DNA from: Listeria_A hofi
Lineage (GTDB): Bacteria > Bacillota > Bacilli > Lactobacillales > Listeriaceae
Reading direction: 5' to 3'
Length of the DNA stretch: 64,000 nt
NCBI RefSeq assembly: GCF_963575615.1
Contig: NZ_CAUYTL010000003.1
Span: 62,001-126,000 of the forward strand
A program made the translations under genes and the position numbers. The first letter of the stretch is position 1. Each line of letters starts with the position of its first letter. Below, in pieces: positions 33,000 through 43,900 of the stretch. Under the pieces are notes generated by a model. The model searched no databases, had not been told where the DNA came from, and saw only the letters and a list, made by a program, of their open reading frames with translations.

Positions 33000-33311
33000 A
33001 TGAATATGGCGAAAATCAAAAAGCAATTATTGAGTGGGATTAATAGCGAGGATGAAGTTGAAAAAGAAAAAGTAGACCGATATATAAATTTATTAACTAT
33101 TTTTTATGAGCTAGATGATTCAATTAAGACAAATGGCGTTATGGTTGAAACGATTAATGCTAGCCAACGATTTTTAAAACCAAATCCAGCGATTGCAGAG
33201 AAAAATAAAATCAATACTTCTTTAATTGCTTTGGGGCGGGACTTTAATAGTAATTTACCACCACCAGATAAAACGAAAGGTGATAGCTACACAGCTAGTG
33301 ATCTTACTTGA
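33000..33311 (+). CDS. terS: terminase small subunit (P27-like)
   Basis: A 103-residue protein starting MNMAKIKKQLLSG, helical, with a C-terminal NPAIAEKNKINTSLIALGRDF resembling the P27 small terminase family. The start at 33000 follows AGGGGG by 7 bases. The stop overlaps the TTG start of the large subunit. Confidence 0.78.
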   Translation: MNMAKIKKQLLSGINSEDEVEKEKVDRYINLLTIFYELDDSIKTNGVMVETINASQRFLKPNPAIAEKNKINTSLIALGRDFNSNLPPPDKTKGDSYTASDLT

Positions 33312-34990
33312 TTAAACAAAAGTATGTAGATGCTTATATTAAGGACTATGAAACAGGTAAAGTTCTTTTTAATGAGGAGCGTAAGCAATTAATACGATAT
33401 TTAAAAGAGGACATTCTAGTAAGGGATGACCTTTTTTTTGATGACCAGATGATTGAGGATTGTATAAACTTCGGCGAAAAATGGTATTTCCCATTACAGC
33501 CATTTCAAAAGTTTTTAATTGCGTTTATCTTCCTGTTTCATAAAAAGAATAAAAAAGCATTTTACCGAAAATTCCTGTGGATGTTAGGTCGTGGTGGTGG
33601 TAAGAATGGTCTGATATCTGTAGTCACACATTTCTTGATTAGTGAATTACACGGTATTCCTGAATACAGCATATCCATTGTAGCTAATTCAGAGGACCAG
33701 GCGAAAACAAGCTTTGATGAAATATTTAATGCAATTGAGTTTAATCCAGATATATTAAAGAAAGCTTTTATTAATCAAAAAGCCAAAATCGAAGGTCGGA
33801 AAACAAAGGCTATCTTGAAGTTTCGAACTAGTAATGGGAACACAAAAGATGGTTTGCGTGATGGTGCCGTTGTGTTTGATGAAATACACCAGTATCTAAC
33901 GAACCAAGATGTAAAGGTTCATATCAGTGGATTAGGTAAACGTAAGAATCCACGTGAATTTTACATTGGTACGGATGGTGACATTAGAGAAGGATTTTTG
34001 GACAAACTAAAAGAGAAAGCTCAAAAGGTCTTAACAGGAGAAGCAAGACCGAATTCTATCTTTCCGTTTATTTGCAAACTGGATAATGAAGATGAGGTTT
34101 TTGAACCAAAGAATTGGGAAATGTCCAACCCTATGCTCTCTGAACCACGGTCAGAATATGCTGAAATTCTTTATGACACTATATTTGAAGAGTTTGAGGA
34201 TTTAGAGGAAGACCCATCTAACCGTGATGAGTTTATGACAAAACGTATGAATTTACCTGTGGAGGATTTAGAGCGTAGTGTTGCAACTTGGGAAGAGATA
34301 TTGGCAACGAATCGTCCTTTTCCTGACGTATCTAAATCGAGCTGTATTGGCAGTTTGGATTATGCAAGTATAAGAGACTTTGCAGCATGCGGATTACTGT
34401 TTCGAAATGAAAAGGATTATATATTCAAAACGCATTCTTTTGCTAGGAAGCAATTTGTTGATATTTATTATGGCTATTCGAAAGCGGATGATGTTGTTCA
34501 AAAAGAAAAATTTGCCCCAATCAAGGAATGGGAACAAGAAGGATTACTAACTGTGGTAGATGAGCCATCTATTAATCCGATGCATATTGTCAACTGGTTT
34601 ATCAAAATGCGAAAACAATATGGGGTTAACAAGATTATTGCAGATAACTATAAAATGGATATTTTAAGACCCTTACTTGAAGCAGAAGGTTTTGAAATAG
34701 AAGTCATTCGAAATCCACGAGCAATTCACGGTTTGTTAGCGCCACGTATCGAAAGTGCGTTTGCCAATCACCAAATTATTTTTGATAACAACCCCTTAAT
34801 GCGTTGGTACACCAATAATGTGTTGGTGAAAATCAAGAATGATGGAAACAAGGAATACCTTAAAAAAGATAAAATAAGAAGGAAAACGGATGGTTTTCAG
34901 TCCTTTGTTCATGCGATGTATCGGGCAGACGAAATTATCAATGTAGACTACAGCGAAGCATTAGATTTCTTAAATGCGATTGATTTTTAG
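33308..34990 (+). CDS. terL: terminase large subunit
   Basis: A 560-residue packaging motor of the HK97/YmfN type. Walker A GRGGGKNGL is near residue 95, Walker B VVFDEIHQY near residue 190, followed by the C-terminal RNase H-like nuclease with acidic residues in CIGSLDYASIRDF and IIADNYKMD. TTG start, coupled to terS. Confidence 0.95.
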   Translation: MIKQKYVDAYIKDYETGKVLFNEERKQLIRYLKEDILVRDDLFFDDQMIEDCINFGEKWYFPLQPFQKFLIAFIFLFHKKNKKAFYRKFLWMLGRGGGKNGLISVVTHFLISELHGIPEYSISIVANSEDQAKTSFDEIFNAIEFNPDILKKAFINQKAKIEGRKTKAILKFRTSNGNTKDGLRDGAVVFDEIHQYLTNQDVKVHISGLGKRKNPREFYIGTDGDIREGFLDKLKEKAQKVLTGEARPNSIFPFICKLDNEDEVFEPKNWEMSNPMLSEPRSEYAEILYDTIFEEFEDLEEDPSNRDEFMTKRMNLPVEDLERSVATWEEILATNRPFPDVSKSSCIGSLDYASIRDFAACGLLFRNEKDYIFKTHSFARKQFVDIYYGYSKADDVVQKEKFAPIKEWEQEGLLTVVDEPSINPMHIVNWFIKMRKQYGVNKIIADNYKMDILRPLLEAEGFEIEVIRNPRAIHGLLAPRIESAFANHQIIFDNNPLMRWYTNNVLVKIKNDGNKEYLKKDKIRRKTDGFQSFVHAMYRADEIINVDYSEALDFLNAIDF

Positions 34991-35001
34991 GAGGTGAAAA
35001 A

Positions 35002-36132
35002 GTGGGGTTTATTGGAGATATTTTAAAACGAAACAAAGAAATTGAATGGATGTTTGACCTAGACATGTTGGAAGATACGTCACAAAGGGCTTACCTGAAA
35101 AGGATGGCTTTGGATACATGTATTCAGTTTTTAGGTCGTGCAATAGCGCAATCGGATTTCCAAGTAAGAGACGGAACGAAAAATCTTAAAAATACGCTGT
35201 ACTATAAATTAAATGTAAGACCGAACACAGATATGTCATCCACAACATTCTGGGAAAAGGTTATTTACAAGTTAGTTTATGACGGCGAATGTTTAATCAT
35301 CCTATCAGATACGGATGATTTTTTAATTGCTGACAGTTTCACCAGGTATGAATATGCGGTGTATGATGATGTGTTTAAGGAAGTAATTGTTAAGGATTAT
35401 GAATTTAAACGACCATTTCCGATGAGTGACGTTTTGTATTTAGAATATGGCAATACCAAGTTATCAAGATTTTTAGATGGCTTATTTGACGATTACGGCG
35501 AGGTTTTAGGGCGCATGATTGACGCACAGCTACGGAATTATCAATTACGCGGGATTGTCAATATAGATCAGACGGGGACTTATGATGATGCTAAACAGGC
35601 GAAATTACAGGGATATATTCAAAAAATATTTAGAGCGTTCTCGAAGAATTCTGTAGCGATTATTCCACAACTAAACGGGTTTACTTACGAAGAATTAGGA
35701 GCTACACGAGCCACTACAACGCAATCTATTGATGAGTTAACGAAACTAAAGAAATCTGTTACGGATGATGTTGCGAAGATTCTAGGCATTCCCCCAGCTC
35801 TGATACATGGAGAAATGGCGGACTTGAGTAATAACACGAAAGCATTTAAAAAGTTTTGTGAAAGGTTCTTTATTAAAAAAATCCAAGATGAAATGAATGC
35901 GAAGTTCTTTAGTGAAAAAGAATATCTAGATGGAAAACGCGTCAGAATCATAACACCTGTGGATATATTTGAGAATGCAGAGGCTATTGACAAAATTATT
36001 TCGTCAGGTTCATTTACAAGAAATGATGTACGGGATGAAATGGGGCATGACCGTTCAGATAACCCAGAACTAGACAAACACGTTATTACGAAAAACTATG
36101 AAACGGTCGATAAAGGAGGTGAGAATGAATGA
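35002..36132 (+). CDS. HK97-family portal protein
   Basis: A 376-residue portal that forms the dodecameric DNA gate at the head vertex. It has the typical QFLGRAIAQSDFQV start, the central YQLRGIVNID, and KILGIPPALIHGEMADLSN motif. GTG start after GGAGGTG. It overlaps the protease gene by 4 bases. Confidence 0.92.
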   Translation: MGFIGDILKRNKEIEWMFDLDMLEDTSQRAYLKRMALDTCIQFLGRAIAQSDFQVRDGTKNLKNTLYYKLNVRPNTDMSSTTFWEKVIYKLVYDGECLIILSDTDDFLIADSFTRYEYAVYDDVFKEVIVKDYEFKRPFPMSDVLYLEYGNTKLSRFLDGLFDDYGEVLGRMIDAQLRNYQLRGIVNIDQTGTYDDAKQAKLQGYIQKIFRAFSKNSVAIIPQLNGFTYEELGATRATTTQSIDELTKLKKSVTDDVAKILGIPPALIHGEMADLSNNTKAFKKFCERFFIKKIQDEMNAKFFSEKEYLDGKRVRIITPVDIFENAEAIDKIISSGSFTRNDVRDEMGHDRSDNPELDKHVITKNYETVDKGGENE

Positions 36133-36923
36133 CAAAAATTGAGGTAAAGGGTCCAATTATTTCAAGCAATGATAAATGGATTTATGATTGGCTGGACATG
36201 GAAGCCACATGTGCTAAAGATGTGAACGATGCTTTACAGAATGTAACTGGTGAAGTTGAAGTTTGGATTAATAGCAATGGTGGCGATGTATTCGCTGGTA
36301 GTGAAATTTATACGGCGTTGAAATCATATGGTGGACAGGTAACAGTGAAAATTGTTGGTATGGCGGCAAGTGCTGCATCTGTAATTGCAATGGCTGGTGA
36401 TAAGGTCTTAATCTCACCTACTGGGCAAATGATGATTCACAACGTGCAATATGGTGGTAGAGGTGATTACCGTGATTTACAAAAAGCTTCGGATATCGCA
36501 AAGAATGCGAATGTTTCAATTGCTAATGCCTATCAATTGAAAACAGGCAAAACATTAGATGAATTATTGAATCTGATGGGAAATGAAACATGGTTAAGTC
36601 CACAACAAACTGTGGAAATGGGATTGGCTGATGAAATGATGTTCCAAGGAAACATTGAGGTTCCACAGCTTGTTGCAAGTACAGGAGGCATGTTATCGCA
36701 AGCCACACTTGATAAAGTGCGAGGAATGCAGAACAAAACGGAGCCTGATTTGTTGAATGTTAATCTGCCAACGGATGAAATCAAGAACATGGTAGATGAG
36801 GCAATTGCAAAACTAAAAAATGATGTTGTTATCGATGGAAAAACACTACAACAACATATGGATGAACAAGAGAAAGAACTAAATGAGCCTAAAAATACAG
36901 GGTTCAAAAGGTTCTTTTTTTAA
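36129..36923 (+). CDS. ClpP-like prohead protease
   Basis: A 264-residue S14-type serine protease that processes the capsid during assembly. The Ser lies in GMAASAASVIAMAGD (about residue 80-90), the His in GQMMIHNVQ, with EVWINSNGGDVFAGSEIY upstream. The C-terminal 60 residues are a charged helical extension. It lies between portal and capsid genes, the HK97 order. Confidence 0.93.
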   Translation: MTKIEVKGPIISSNDKWIYDWLDMEATCAKDVNDALQNVTGEVEVWINSNGGDVFAGSEIYTALKSYGGQVTVKIVGMAASAASVIAMAGDKVLISPTGQMMIHNVQYGGRGDYRDLQKASDIAKNANVSIANAYQLKTGKTLDELLNLMGNETWLSPQQTVEMGLADEMMFQGNIEVPQLVASTGGMLSQATLDKVRGMQNKTEPDLLNVNLPTDEIKNMVDEAIAKLKNDVVIDGKTLQQHMDEQEKELNEPKNTGFKRFFF

Positions 36924-36948
36924 TACCTAAAAATAGGAGGAAATGAGA

Positions 36949-38100
36949 ATGACAATGAAATTAAAAGGCGATACAATGGAAAATTTTAATGCTGCTAAAC
37001 AAGAATTCATTAATGCGATGAATAACAATGAGGATCAAGATAAACAAAGTGAAGCGTATATGTCAATGATTGACAGTCTAGCTGAAAACGTTAAAACAGA
37101 GGCGGTTGAGGCGGCGCGTAAAGAAGCCGAGCAATACGCAATTGGTACAACGGCGGATGGTAAACTTTCTGCTAATCAACGTAAATTCTATAACGAAATG
37201 AACAAAGAAGTTGGCTACAAGGAAGAAAAGCTATTACCGCAAGAAACGATTGATGAAATTTTTGAAGATATTACATCAGAACATCCACTACTATCAAAAA
37301 TCGGCTTGAAAAATGCTGGTTTACGTTTGAAGTTCCTGAAATCAGAAACATCCGGTGTTGCTGTATGGGGTAAAATCTTTGGTGAAATCAAAGGGCAATT
37401 AGATGCTGCATTCAGTGAAGAAGAGGCTATTTCTAACAAATTGACTGCTTTTGTAGTAGTACCTAAAGACTTAGAAGAGTTCGGCCCTGCATGGGTAGAA
37501 CGTTTTGTACGCCTGCAAATTCAAGAAGCGTTTTCTGTAGCACTAGAAATTGCGTTCCTGACTGGTGATGGTAAAGACAAACCAATCGGGCTAGATCGTG
37601 ATATTAACAACGGCACTACAGCAAGCGGGGTCACGACATACCCGAAAAAAACGGCGCAAGGTATCCTAACTTTTGCGGATTCCAAAGTTACTGTTAAAGA
37701 GCTAACAGGTGTCTTTAAATATCACTCTGTGAAGGAAAACGGAAAAGCACTGGCGGTAGCTGGTAGAGTTGTTATGGTTGTTAATCCTATGGATGCTTGG
37801 GATGTAAAAACGCAATATACTTTCCTAAATGCGAATGGCGTTTATGTTACTGCGTTGCCTTACAACCTAGACATTGTAGAATCAGAGGCACAACCACAAG
37901 GGGAAGTTCTTACTTTTGTTACAGGTCGATACGATGCTTACCTTGGTGGCGGTATTAAAGTAAATAAATTTGACCAAACACTAGCTTTAGAGGACTTAGA
38001 GTTGTACGTAGCTAAACAATTTGCATTTGGGATGGCTAAGGATATTAAGGCAACAGCAATCTGGACGCTTGATATTTCTGAAACTGTTCCATCAGCATAA
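36949..38100 (+). CDS. HK97-fold major capsid protein
   Basis: A 383-residue capsid protein. The start at 36949 is chosen because AGGAGG is only 2 bases from the ATG at 36943. The N-terminal 90 residues are a helical scaffold-like segment, probably removed by the upstream protease. Fold landmarks such as LPQETIDEIFEDITSEHPLL and VTGRYDAYLGGGIKV follow. Confidence 0.92.
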   Translation: MTMKLKGDTMENFNAAKQEFINAMNNNEDQDKQSEAYMSMIDSLAENVKTEAVEAARKEAEQYAIGTTADGKLSANQRKFYNEMNKEVGYKEEKLLPQETIDEIFEDITSEHPLLSKIGLKNAGLRLKFLKSETSGVAVWGKIFGEIKGQLDAAFSEEEAISNKLTAFVVVPKDLEEFGPAWVERFVRLQIQEAFSVALEIAFLTGDGKDKPIGLDRDINNGTTASGVTTYPKKTAQGILTFADSKVTVKELTGVFKYHSVKENGKALAVAGRVVMVVNPMDAWDVKTQYTFLNANGVYVTALPYNLDIVESEAQPQGEVLTFVTGRYDAYLGGGIKVNKFDQTLALEDLELYVAKQFAFGMAKDIKATAIWTLDISETVPSA

Positions 38101-38113
38101 GGAGGAAAAATAA

Positions 38114-38299
38114 ATGTTGAAGTTTAAAGTATTGAAAAGGTTTCGTGATTTAGAAAAAGATACAACATATGAGGTGGGTTCTACAGTGGAGCTCACTTCT
38201 AAGCGTTCTAAAGAAATTAATGGCAAGTTAGGCAATGGGTTTCTTCAACCTGTAGAAGAGAAAGAAGAGCCGAAGCCTAAAGATAACCCGAAAAAGTAG
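38114..38299 (+). CDS. small head-region protein
   Basis: A 61-residue protein with a small beta-domain (KDTTYEVGSTVELTSKRSKEI) and a Lys/Pro-rich tail. Such genes are often found between capsid and connector genes; the role is unknown, possibly capsid decoration or head completion. Confidence 0.75.
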   Translation: MLKFKVLKRFRDLEKDTTYEVGSTVELTSKRSKEINGKLGNGFLQPVEEKEEPKPKDNPKK

Positions 38300-38308
38300 G
38301 TGGTCCAC

Positions 38309-38608
38309 ATGACTGTGGATGAAAACATTGTAAAAGAATTTAAAGAACATGTTCGTATTTCTCATGATTCAGAGAATGATTCTTTAAAAAGAAAGCTGGT
38401 GGCATCTTATGCAGATATTCAAGAAAAGTGTGGTTCGTTTGATATTAATAAGCATAGTCGCGGTAAAGAGCTTGTATTTGAGCGTACAAGATATGCTATC
38501 AACGACGCACTAGAATATTTTGATAAGAATTTTATAAGTCAGTTAAACAGCCTTTCGTTTGAGTTGTATGAACCATCGGAAGAAGGTGCTTCGGATGAAA
38601 CCATTTAA
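38309..38608 (+). CDS. head-tail connector (gp6-like)
   Basis: A 99-residue mostly helical protein (IVKEFKEHVRISHDSENDSL, LVASYADIQEKCG) of the phage gp6-like connector family that extends the portal. The ATG at 38309 follows AGGTGG. Confidence 0.85.
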   Translation: MTVDENIVKEFKEHVRISHDSENDSLKRKLVASYADIQEKCGSFDINKHSRGKELVFERTRYAINDALEYFDKNFISQLNSLSFELYEPSEEGASDETI

Positions 38609-38963
38609 ATATACGCCACCTCAAGTACAGGGCGGAGATTTAACAACTCCAGTTACTTTTTATGAATATGTGCCACATGATGGTCCAGAGCCTGGGGAAG
38701 AAGAGCGGAAAGTGCTATATGAGTGCTTCGCAAATGTCTATAATCCATCGATGAAGGACCTTCAAATATTGAATAACACATCAACTGTGGAATCCGTAAC
38801 GCTAAACATCCGTAATCCATATACGGATTACATTGCCACGACAGAACATTATATAGAGATAGATGATTTCAGGTATAAAGGAAAACGATTCAATGTGAAA
38901 TTTACTGGACCTGATCTAGAGAAAAATAATTATCTCAAAATTATTGCGGTGGTGAGAACATGA
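38595..38963 (+). CDS. head closure / head-tail adaptor
   Basis: A 122-residue beta-rich protein of the SPP1 gp16-like adaptor type (TPVTFYEYVPHDGPEPGEEE, YIEIDDFRYKGKRFNV). The start at 38595 lies inside the connector gene 3' end after GAAGGTG. Confidence 0.8.
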   Translation: MKPFKYTPPQVQGGDLTTPVTFYEYVPHDGPEPGEEERKVLYECFANVYNPSMKDLQILNNTSTVESVTLNIRNPYTDYIATTEHYIEIDDFRYKGKRFNVKFTGPDLEKNNYLKIIAVVRT

Positions 38964-39361
38964 GCGGACGAGTGATTGGTGTGGATAAGATATTAAAGGA
39001 ATTCGAAAAAAGGTATGGCCAAAGAAAAATCAATCAGATAACCACAGAAGCACTAGAGGAAGCTTCGAAAGTTGTAAAAAAAGATATGCAAGAAGCATTT
39101 AAAACCTTCGCCGATACTGGTGCTTCTAAGGATGAAATAATTATAACATTTCCACGGATTGTAGGTGGGGTCAAGCAGGTGAAGCTTGGGTGGAATGGTC
39201 CCAAAGATCGTTGGCGATTAATACATTTAAATGAAAATGGTTATACAAAAACAGGGCGAAGATATACACCTAAGGGAATGGGAACGATTAGAAAAACAAT
39301 TGTCGTTTCTAAGGGCGATTTCTTGGTTGCTGTTCGAAAGGCGTTGATTCGTCATTTATGA
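38960..39361 (+). CDS. HK97 gp10-like tail completion protein
   Basis: A 133-residue protein with the gp10 family pattern (EALEEASKVVKKDMQEAF, RWRLIHLNENGYTKTGR, ending FLVAVRKALIRHL). It joins the tail tube to the head and overlaps its neighbours by 4 bases. Confidence 0.85.
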   Translation: MSGRVIGVDKILKEFEKRYGQRKINQITTEALEEASKVVKKDMQEAFKTFADTGASKDEIIITFPRIVGGVKQVKLGWNGPKDRWRLIHLNENGYTKTGRRYTPKGMGTIRKTIVVSKGDFLVAVRKALIRHL

Positions 39362-39747
39362 TCGATATTCTAAAAGAAATCTACGATAGATTCATAGAGA
39401 ATGAAGTCATTGTGCAACATTGTAAAGAAAGGATAAAGTTTTACGATTACCCAGAAACGGCAGATGATACAAAGCCGTTTATGGTGATTTCCTTGCTTGA
39501 ACCGCCCCGTGAAACTACTTATGCAAGCGATAATGCAAAGGTGGAGCATGTCAGTATTCAAGTTGATGTGGAAGCGATGGATCGTATGTTAGTAAAAGAA
39601 ATCCAAGGTCAGGTTAAACAAATATTAAAAGAAATGAACGTTATGCAGGAGCTAGGGGGATTAGATGAGTACTTTGAGGAAACAAAGCGATTTGTTGATT
39701 CACGTAGGTATTCGGGATTCCCTTATTCGCTGTATAACGCATTTTAA
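39358..39747 (+). CDS. tail terminator/completion protein
   Basis: A 129-residue protein in the tail-terminator position (before the major tail gene), with beta-strands such as KPFMVISLLEPPRE and VEHVSIQVDVEA typical of that fold. Confidence 0.75.
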   Translation: MIDILKEIYDRFIENEVIVQHCKERIKFYDYPETADDTKPFMVISLLEPPRETTYASDNAKVEHVSIQVDVEAMDRMLVKEIQGQVKQILKEMNVMQELGGLDEYFEETKRFVDSRRYSGFPYSLYNAF

Positions 39748-39759
39748 GGAGGAAAATAA

Positions 39760-40338
39760 ATGTCAATTTTAGTCGGTTTTAAACGTGCCACAGTGGGCGT
39801 GTTGGATGTTGAAGGAAAACTGGTAACAGGTAAGAAGTACACTATCGAAGGTAAACAAGGGGAAGGTGCTACTACGGAAGCGCAAATTACAGGATTATCA
39901 GCAGAAGCGAAAAAAGTATTTGGTTCTGACATTGCGTACTTCGTATCACAAAAAGGTGTTGGCGATTTGAAATTAGATTTCTCTGCACTGGATATTCCAA
40001 TCGAAATGAACAACGATGTTCTGGGGTGGGTGAAAGATACGCAGAGAGGTTTTACGGTAGTTGGAGAAAATACGGAACCACCATACACAGCTACGTTATT
40101 GGAAAGTACAAACGCAGCAGGTGAACCAGTTGCTATCGCCTTGTTCAAAGGTCGTTTCTCGATGGATGAGATGGGTTTGAAAACGAAAGAAGAAGGGGCG
40201 TTCGAACCAGAGGCAGAAAAAACTACAATGAACTGTGTGTCTAATAAAGATGGTCTTAGCTTCGGTATGGCAGTAGGTGAAGAAGAAGTTACTAAACTGA
40301 AAGCTTACACTTTCCCAGGTGATGTACCAGCAGCATAA
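39760..40338 (+). CDS. major tail tube protein
   Basis: A 192-residue protein of the siphovirus major tail family (N-terminal VGFKRATVGVLDVEGKLVT, C-terminal FGMAVGEEEVTKLKAYTFPG). A strong ribosome binding site and a following terminator fit its high expression. Confidence 0.88.
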   Translation: MSILVGFKRATVGVLDVEGKLVTGKKYTIEGKQGEGATTEAQITGLSAEAKKVFGSDIAYFVSQKGVGDLKLDFSALDIPIEMNNDVLGWVKDTQRGFTVVGENTEPPYTATLLESTNAAGEPVAIALFKGRFSMDEMGLKTKEEGAFEPEAEKTTMNCVSNKDGLSFGMAVGEEEVTKLKAYTFPGDVPAA

Positions 40339-40352
40339 AAATAATCAGAAAG

Positions 40353-40376
40353 AGCCTCGTATTCACGGGGCTTTTT
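40353..40376 (+). terminator. terminator after the major tail gene
   Basis: AGCCTCG (40353-40359) pairs with CGGGGCT (40366-40372), then TTTTT. It probably reduces expression of the downstream tail genes relative to the tube protein. Confidence 0.8.
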
Positions 40377-40401
40377 ATATTGGGTGGAGGAGACGAATAA
40401 C

Positions 40402-40710
40402 ATGTTGAAAATTGAACTTTTAAACACAGAAACGAAAAAGAAAGAAACATTTACGCAAGATTTTATTAGCGCAAGGCTAGTTAGAAAAAGTCTGGAATTA
40501 CAAGCTGAAATGAAAAAAGGTAAAAAGAGCGATTTAGAGTACTTAGATAATGCAATTGAATTTGTTGTATCTGTGTTTGATAACCCAGCCGTAACTGTGG
40601 ATGCTATTTTGGATGGACTCAATGGGAATGAACTTTGGAAAACGCTAATCGAGATTTTGAACAAAGTTGCTAATGGTGATAATGACGAAGCGAATTCAGA
40701 GGGGAAGTAA
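40402..40710 (+). CDS. tail assembly chaperone (gpG-like)
   Basis: A 102-residue helical protein between the major tail and tape measure genes, the position of lambda gpG-like chaperones. The ATG at 40402 follows GGAGGAG. Near its stop the -1 frame continues as a longer product (see 40402-40901). Confidence 0.85.
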   Translation: MLKIELLNTETKKKETFTQDFISARLVRKSLELQAEMKKGKKSDLEYLDNAIEFVVSVFDNPAVTVDAILDGLNGNELWKTLIEILNKVANGDNDEANSEGK

Positions 40711-40901
40711 TTTCACCTGACGAAGCTCTAGAACAGATTGACGCGTTTTATCGTCAGTTGATTGTTGAGGCGGGTTGGGATTACAAGAGTGTAGATGAAG
40801 CTGACTTTTTCCATTTAATCAAGCTGATTTCGAATAAGAAAAAGAAACAAAAAGCAATACCGTTAGATCAGCTAATAAGCCAAATGCAGGGAGGAGGATA
40901 A
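40402..40901 (+). CDS. frameshifted tail assembly chaperone (gpGT-like)
   Basis: The -1 frame relative to gpG is open across the gpG stop and to 40901, adding about 64 residues (EVISPDEALEQIDAF..., LISNKKKKQKAIPLDQLIS). A shift at the GAGGGGAAG just before the gpG stop (40708-40710) would fuse the frames. No independent start is evident for the T part. Such frameshifts are conserved in long-tailed phages. Confidence 0.7.
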
Positions 40902-40904
40902 TAT

Positions 40905-43900
40905 ATGTCAGGTAACACACCTTTAGGTAAGATGATTGTGGAAATGGATTTGCAATCTTCTAAGTTTACGAGTTCTTTGACAGCTGTAAAACGTAGTTTG
41001 AAAAATAGTGAATCTCAAATGAGAGCGCAAATGGCTGTTTTTGATAATGCGGATAATAAGTTAGGGAAGCTAGAGGCGCAATACAATGGTTTAAATCGTT
41101 CTTTGCAGATTAATAAAAAGCATGTGGATAATCTGACGAAAGCTTATAAAGAAGAGGTAGAGGCCAACGGTGAGGCTTCGGTAAGGGCGCAAAATTTAGC
41201 AAGAGATATCAATAATACTGTGTCTAAACAAGCGAACTTAGAACGACAATTAAAAGCAACTGGCGCAGCTATGAAAGTTGAGAAACTTGATTTAGAAGAA
41301 TTGAATAATAAGATGCAAGCGAACAGTCGTCATACATCTGCATTAGCTCAACAGCAAAGTCTTGCGGGAAATAAAATGGGAGCTATGCGGACGCAATACG
41401 CTGGATTAGGTCAGAAAATCACTGACTTAACACGTATTCGTGAAGCAGAAAGACAGAAGCTAGAAACGATTGCTAGTGTATCAGGAAAAACATCTAGTGC
41501 CTATGTGAATCAAAAAGCACGTATTGCAGAATTGGATAATCAAATCAAAATAAATTCGAACACGATGGACTCTTACGCGAAGAAAATAGGTGGCCTCTCT
41601 CCACGGTTTGATGAATTCCGTAACCAGTTAGAGAATAACGCATCTAGATTTAAGAATGTGGGCGACAAAGCTTGGGAAGCTGGTAAAACAGTAACGACAA
41701 GGTTTTCAGCACCATTAGCTGTAGGGCTTGGTGTCGCAATCAAGAAGGCGGCTGATTTTGAAGCACAGATGGATAGCGTTCAAGCTGTGTCTGGTGCGAC
41801 TGGTTCTGAAATGACGAAACTTCAAGATTTAGCTGTTCAACTTGGAGCTGATACGAAATATTCTGCACAAGAAGCGGCAATGGGAATTGAGGAGCTTATA
41901 AAAGCTGGTTTAAGTACAACGGATGTTCTAAACGGTGGTCTTGCTGGCGCGCTAGATTTGGCGACTGCAGGAGAAATCGATTTAGCATCGGCGGCGGAAA
42001 TCGCAAGTACAGCATTGAATGCATTTAGGGATGATAACCTTTCTGTTGCAGATGCGGCTAATATCTTAGCAGGTGGCGCGAATGCATCAGCTACAGATGT
42101 AGAAGGATTACGCTTAGGCTTACAACAAGCGTCAGCCGTTGCTAGTGGAGCTGGATTATCATTTGAAGATACAGCGACAGCCTTATCGGTATTCGCTCAA
42201 AACGGGCTCAAAGGAAGCGATAGCGGTACATCACTTAAAACAATGCTTATGCGTTTGCATCCGCAAACAGACGCGGCCGCTGGGGAATTTGAAAGACTAG
42301 GATTGCTGACAACGAATACTGAAAATGCAATGAAAACGTTGAAAGAAAACGGGATTAAGCCTTTATCTGGTGAGCAAGGTATTTTGATGGAGCAAATGCA
42401 TGATTTAGCTAAATCTATGGCGGGTCCGAAGGCATCTACAGCGAAGGTGAACAAAGAATTTAATAAGCTACTCATGAATTCCGGTTCCTTGCAATCGGCT
42501 TTTTATGATGCGAACGGTGACCTACGTTCCATGTCGGAAATTGCGGACATCTTGCAAAAAAGTTTAAAGGGTATGAGTTCAGAGCAACGATCAGCAGCAT
42601 TAAACACAATGTTCGGTTCTGATGCTATCCGTGCTGGTAATATCTTGTATAAAGAAGGCGCAAAAGGTATTAAGGACATGAATAAAGAAATGTCTAAAGT
42701 TACTGCTGCGGAAGTCGCTAAAAAGAAAATGGACAATCTAAAGGGTGCTGTGGAGGAACTGAAAGGTGCAGCCGAAACTTTAGCAATTACTACCGGGCAA
42801 ACATTGATTCCGATGTTTACAGATGTGGTGAAGCATGCTCAACAGATGCTTGATAAGTTCAATAATTTAAACCCCGGTGTGCAGAAATTTATTACACAGA
42901 TGGCTTTAGCGGGCGCAGTTGCTGGACCAGCGATTATGGCGTTTGGTGGGCTTAATAGAGGTTTAGGCTCTATGATTAGCGTTATTGATAAATCTGTCGG
43001 CGGTTTTAGTGTAATGAAACTAGCAATGCAGAATACAAAAAGCGGTGTTAGCGAACTAAGCTCAGGTGTTGGTCAAGCTAACAGACCGTTCTCGATTGTT
43101 ACTAAAAGTGCAACGACCTTCGGAAAAGGGCTTGGACTATTAACAAACCCAATAGGTCTTACGGTTTTAGGTGTAGGAGGTATAGGATTAGCATTATATG
43201 GGCTTAAAAAAGCTTATGATAATAGCAGGACTGATATTGACTTATGGGGAACTAACGTTCCGAAACGAACTGCAAAAGTTTTAGAGGGAGTTCAGAATCT
43301 AAATAATAGAGCCACAGGAGAATTCCAGTTGATGTCACAAGGTATAAGTGGTTCGTCATCTGCTATGATTGAGGATTTCTCCAGGATGGGTGCGTCAATT
43401 GAAAATGACCTGAAATCTAGAATTGAAGGATTGAATGAGGCGTTAAAATTGGTACCTGGATACGCCAAAGAAGCTGTAGGAGCAGTATTGAGCGATGAGG
43501 AGAAAAGGCTACAAGGAGCATTAAAAAAAGTAGAGGATAATAACCGTCGCGTTTCAGAAATAAAAAAACAAGCAAAAGACAATGATTACAAGATGACCTT
43601 GGAACAATCTAAGCGAATTAAAGATTTAGAGATGCAAAATGCCAAAGAGTACGTTAATATCACAGTCGATAACAAAAAAGACAGAGAAGCTCTTCTTTCG
43701 GCAATGACCGCAGATGTAACTAGTGCTACAGAAGAACAAGCGAAAAGCTGGGCTACAGGTTTAGCAAAACAACGCCAAATTATAGGCACAGAAGCTGCTA
43801 AATCTAGAGAAGAGTTCAAAAAGAGTTTACTTGATAATGGAGTAAAAGAAGGTAGCGACGTTTGGGTAAAATCATTAAAAGCTATGGAAGAAGGTAGTAA

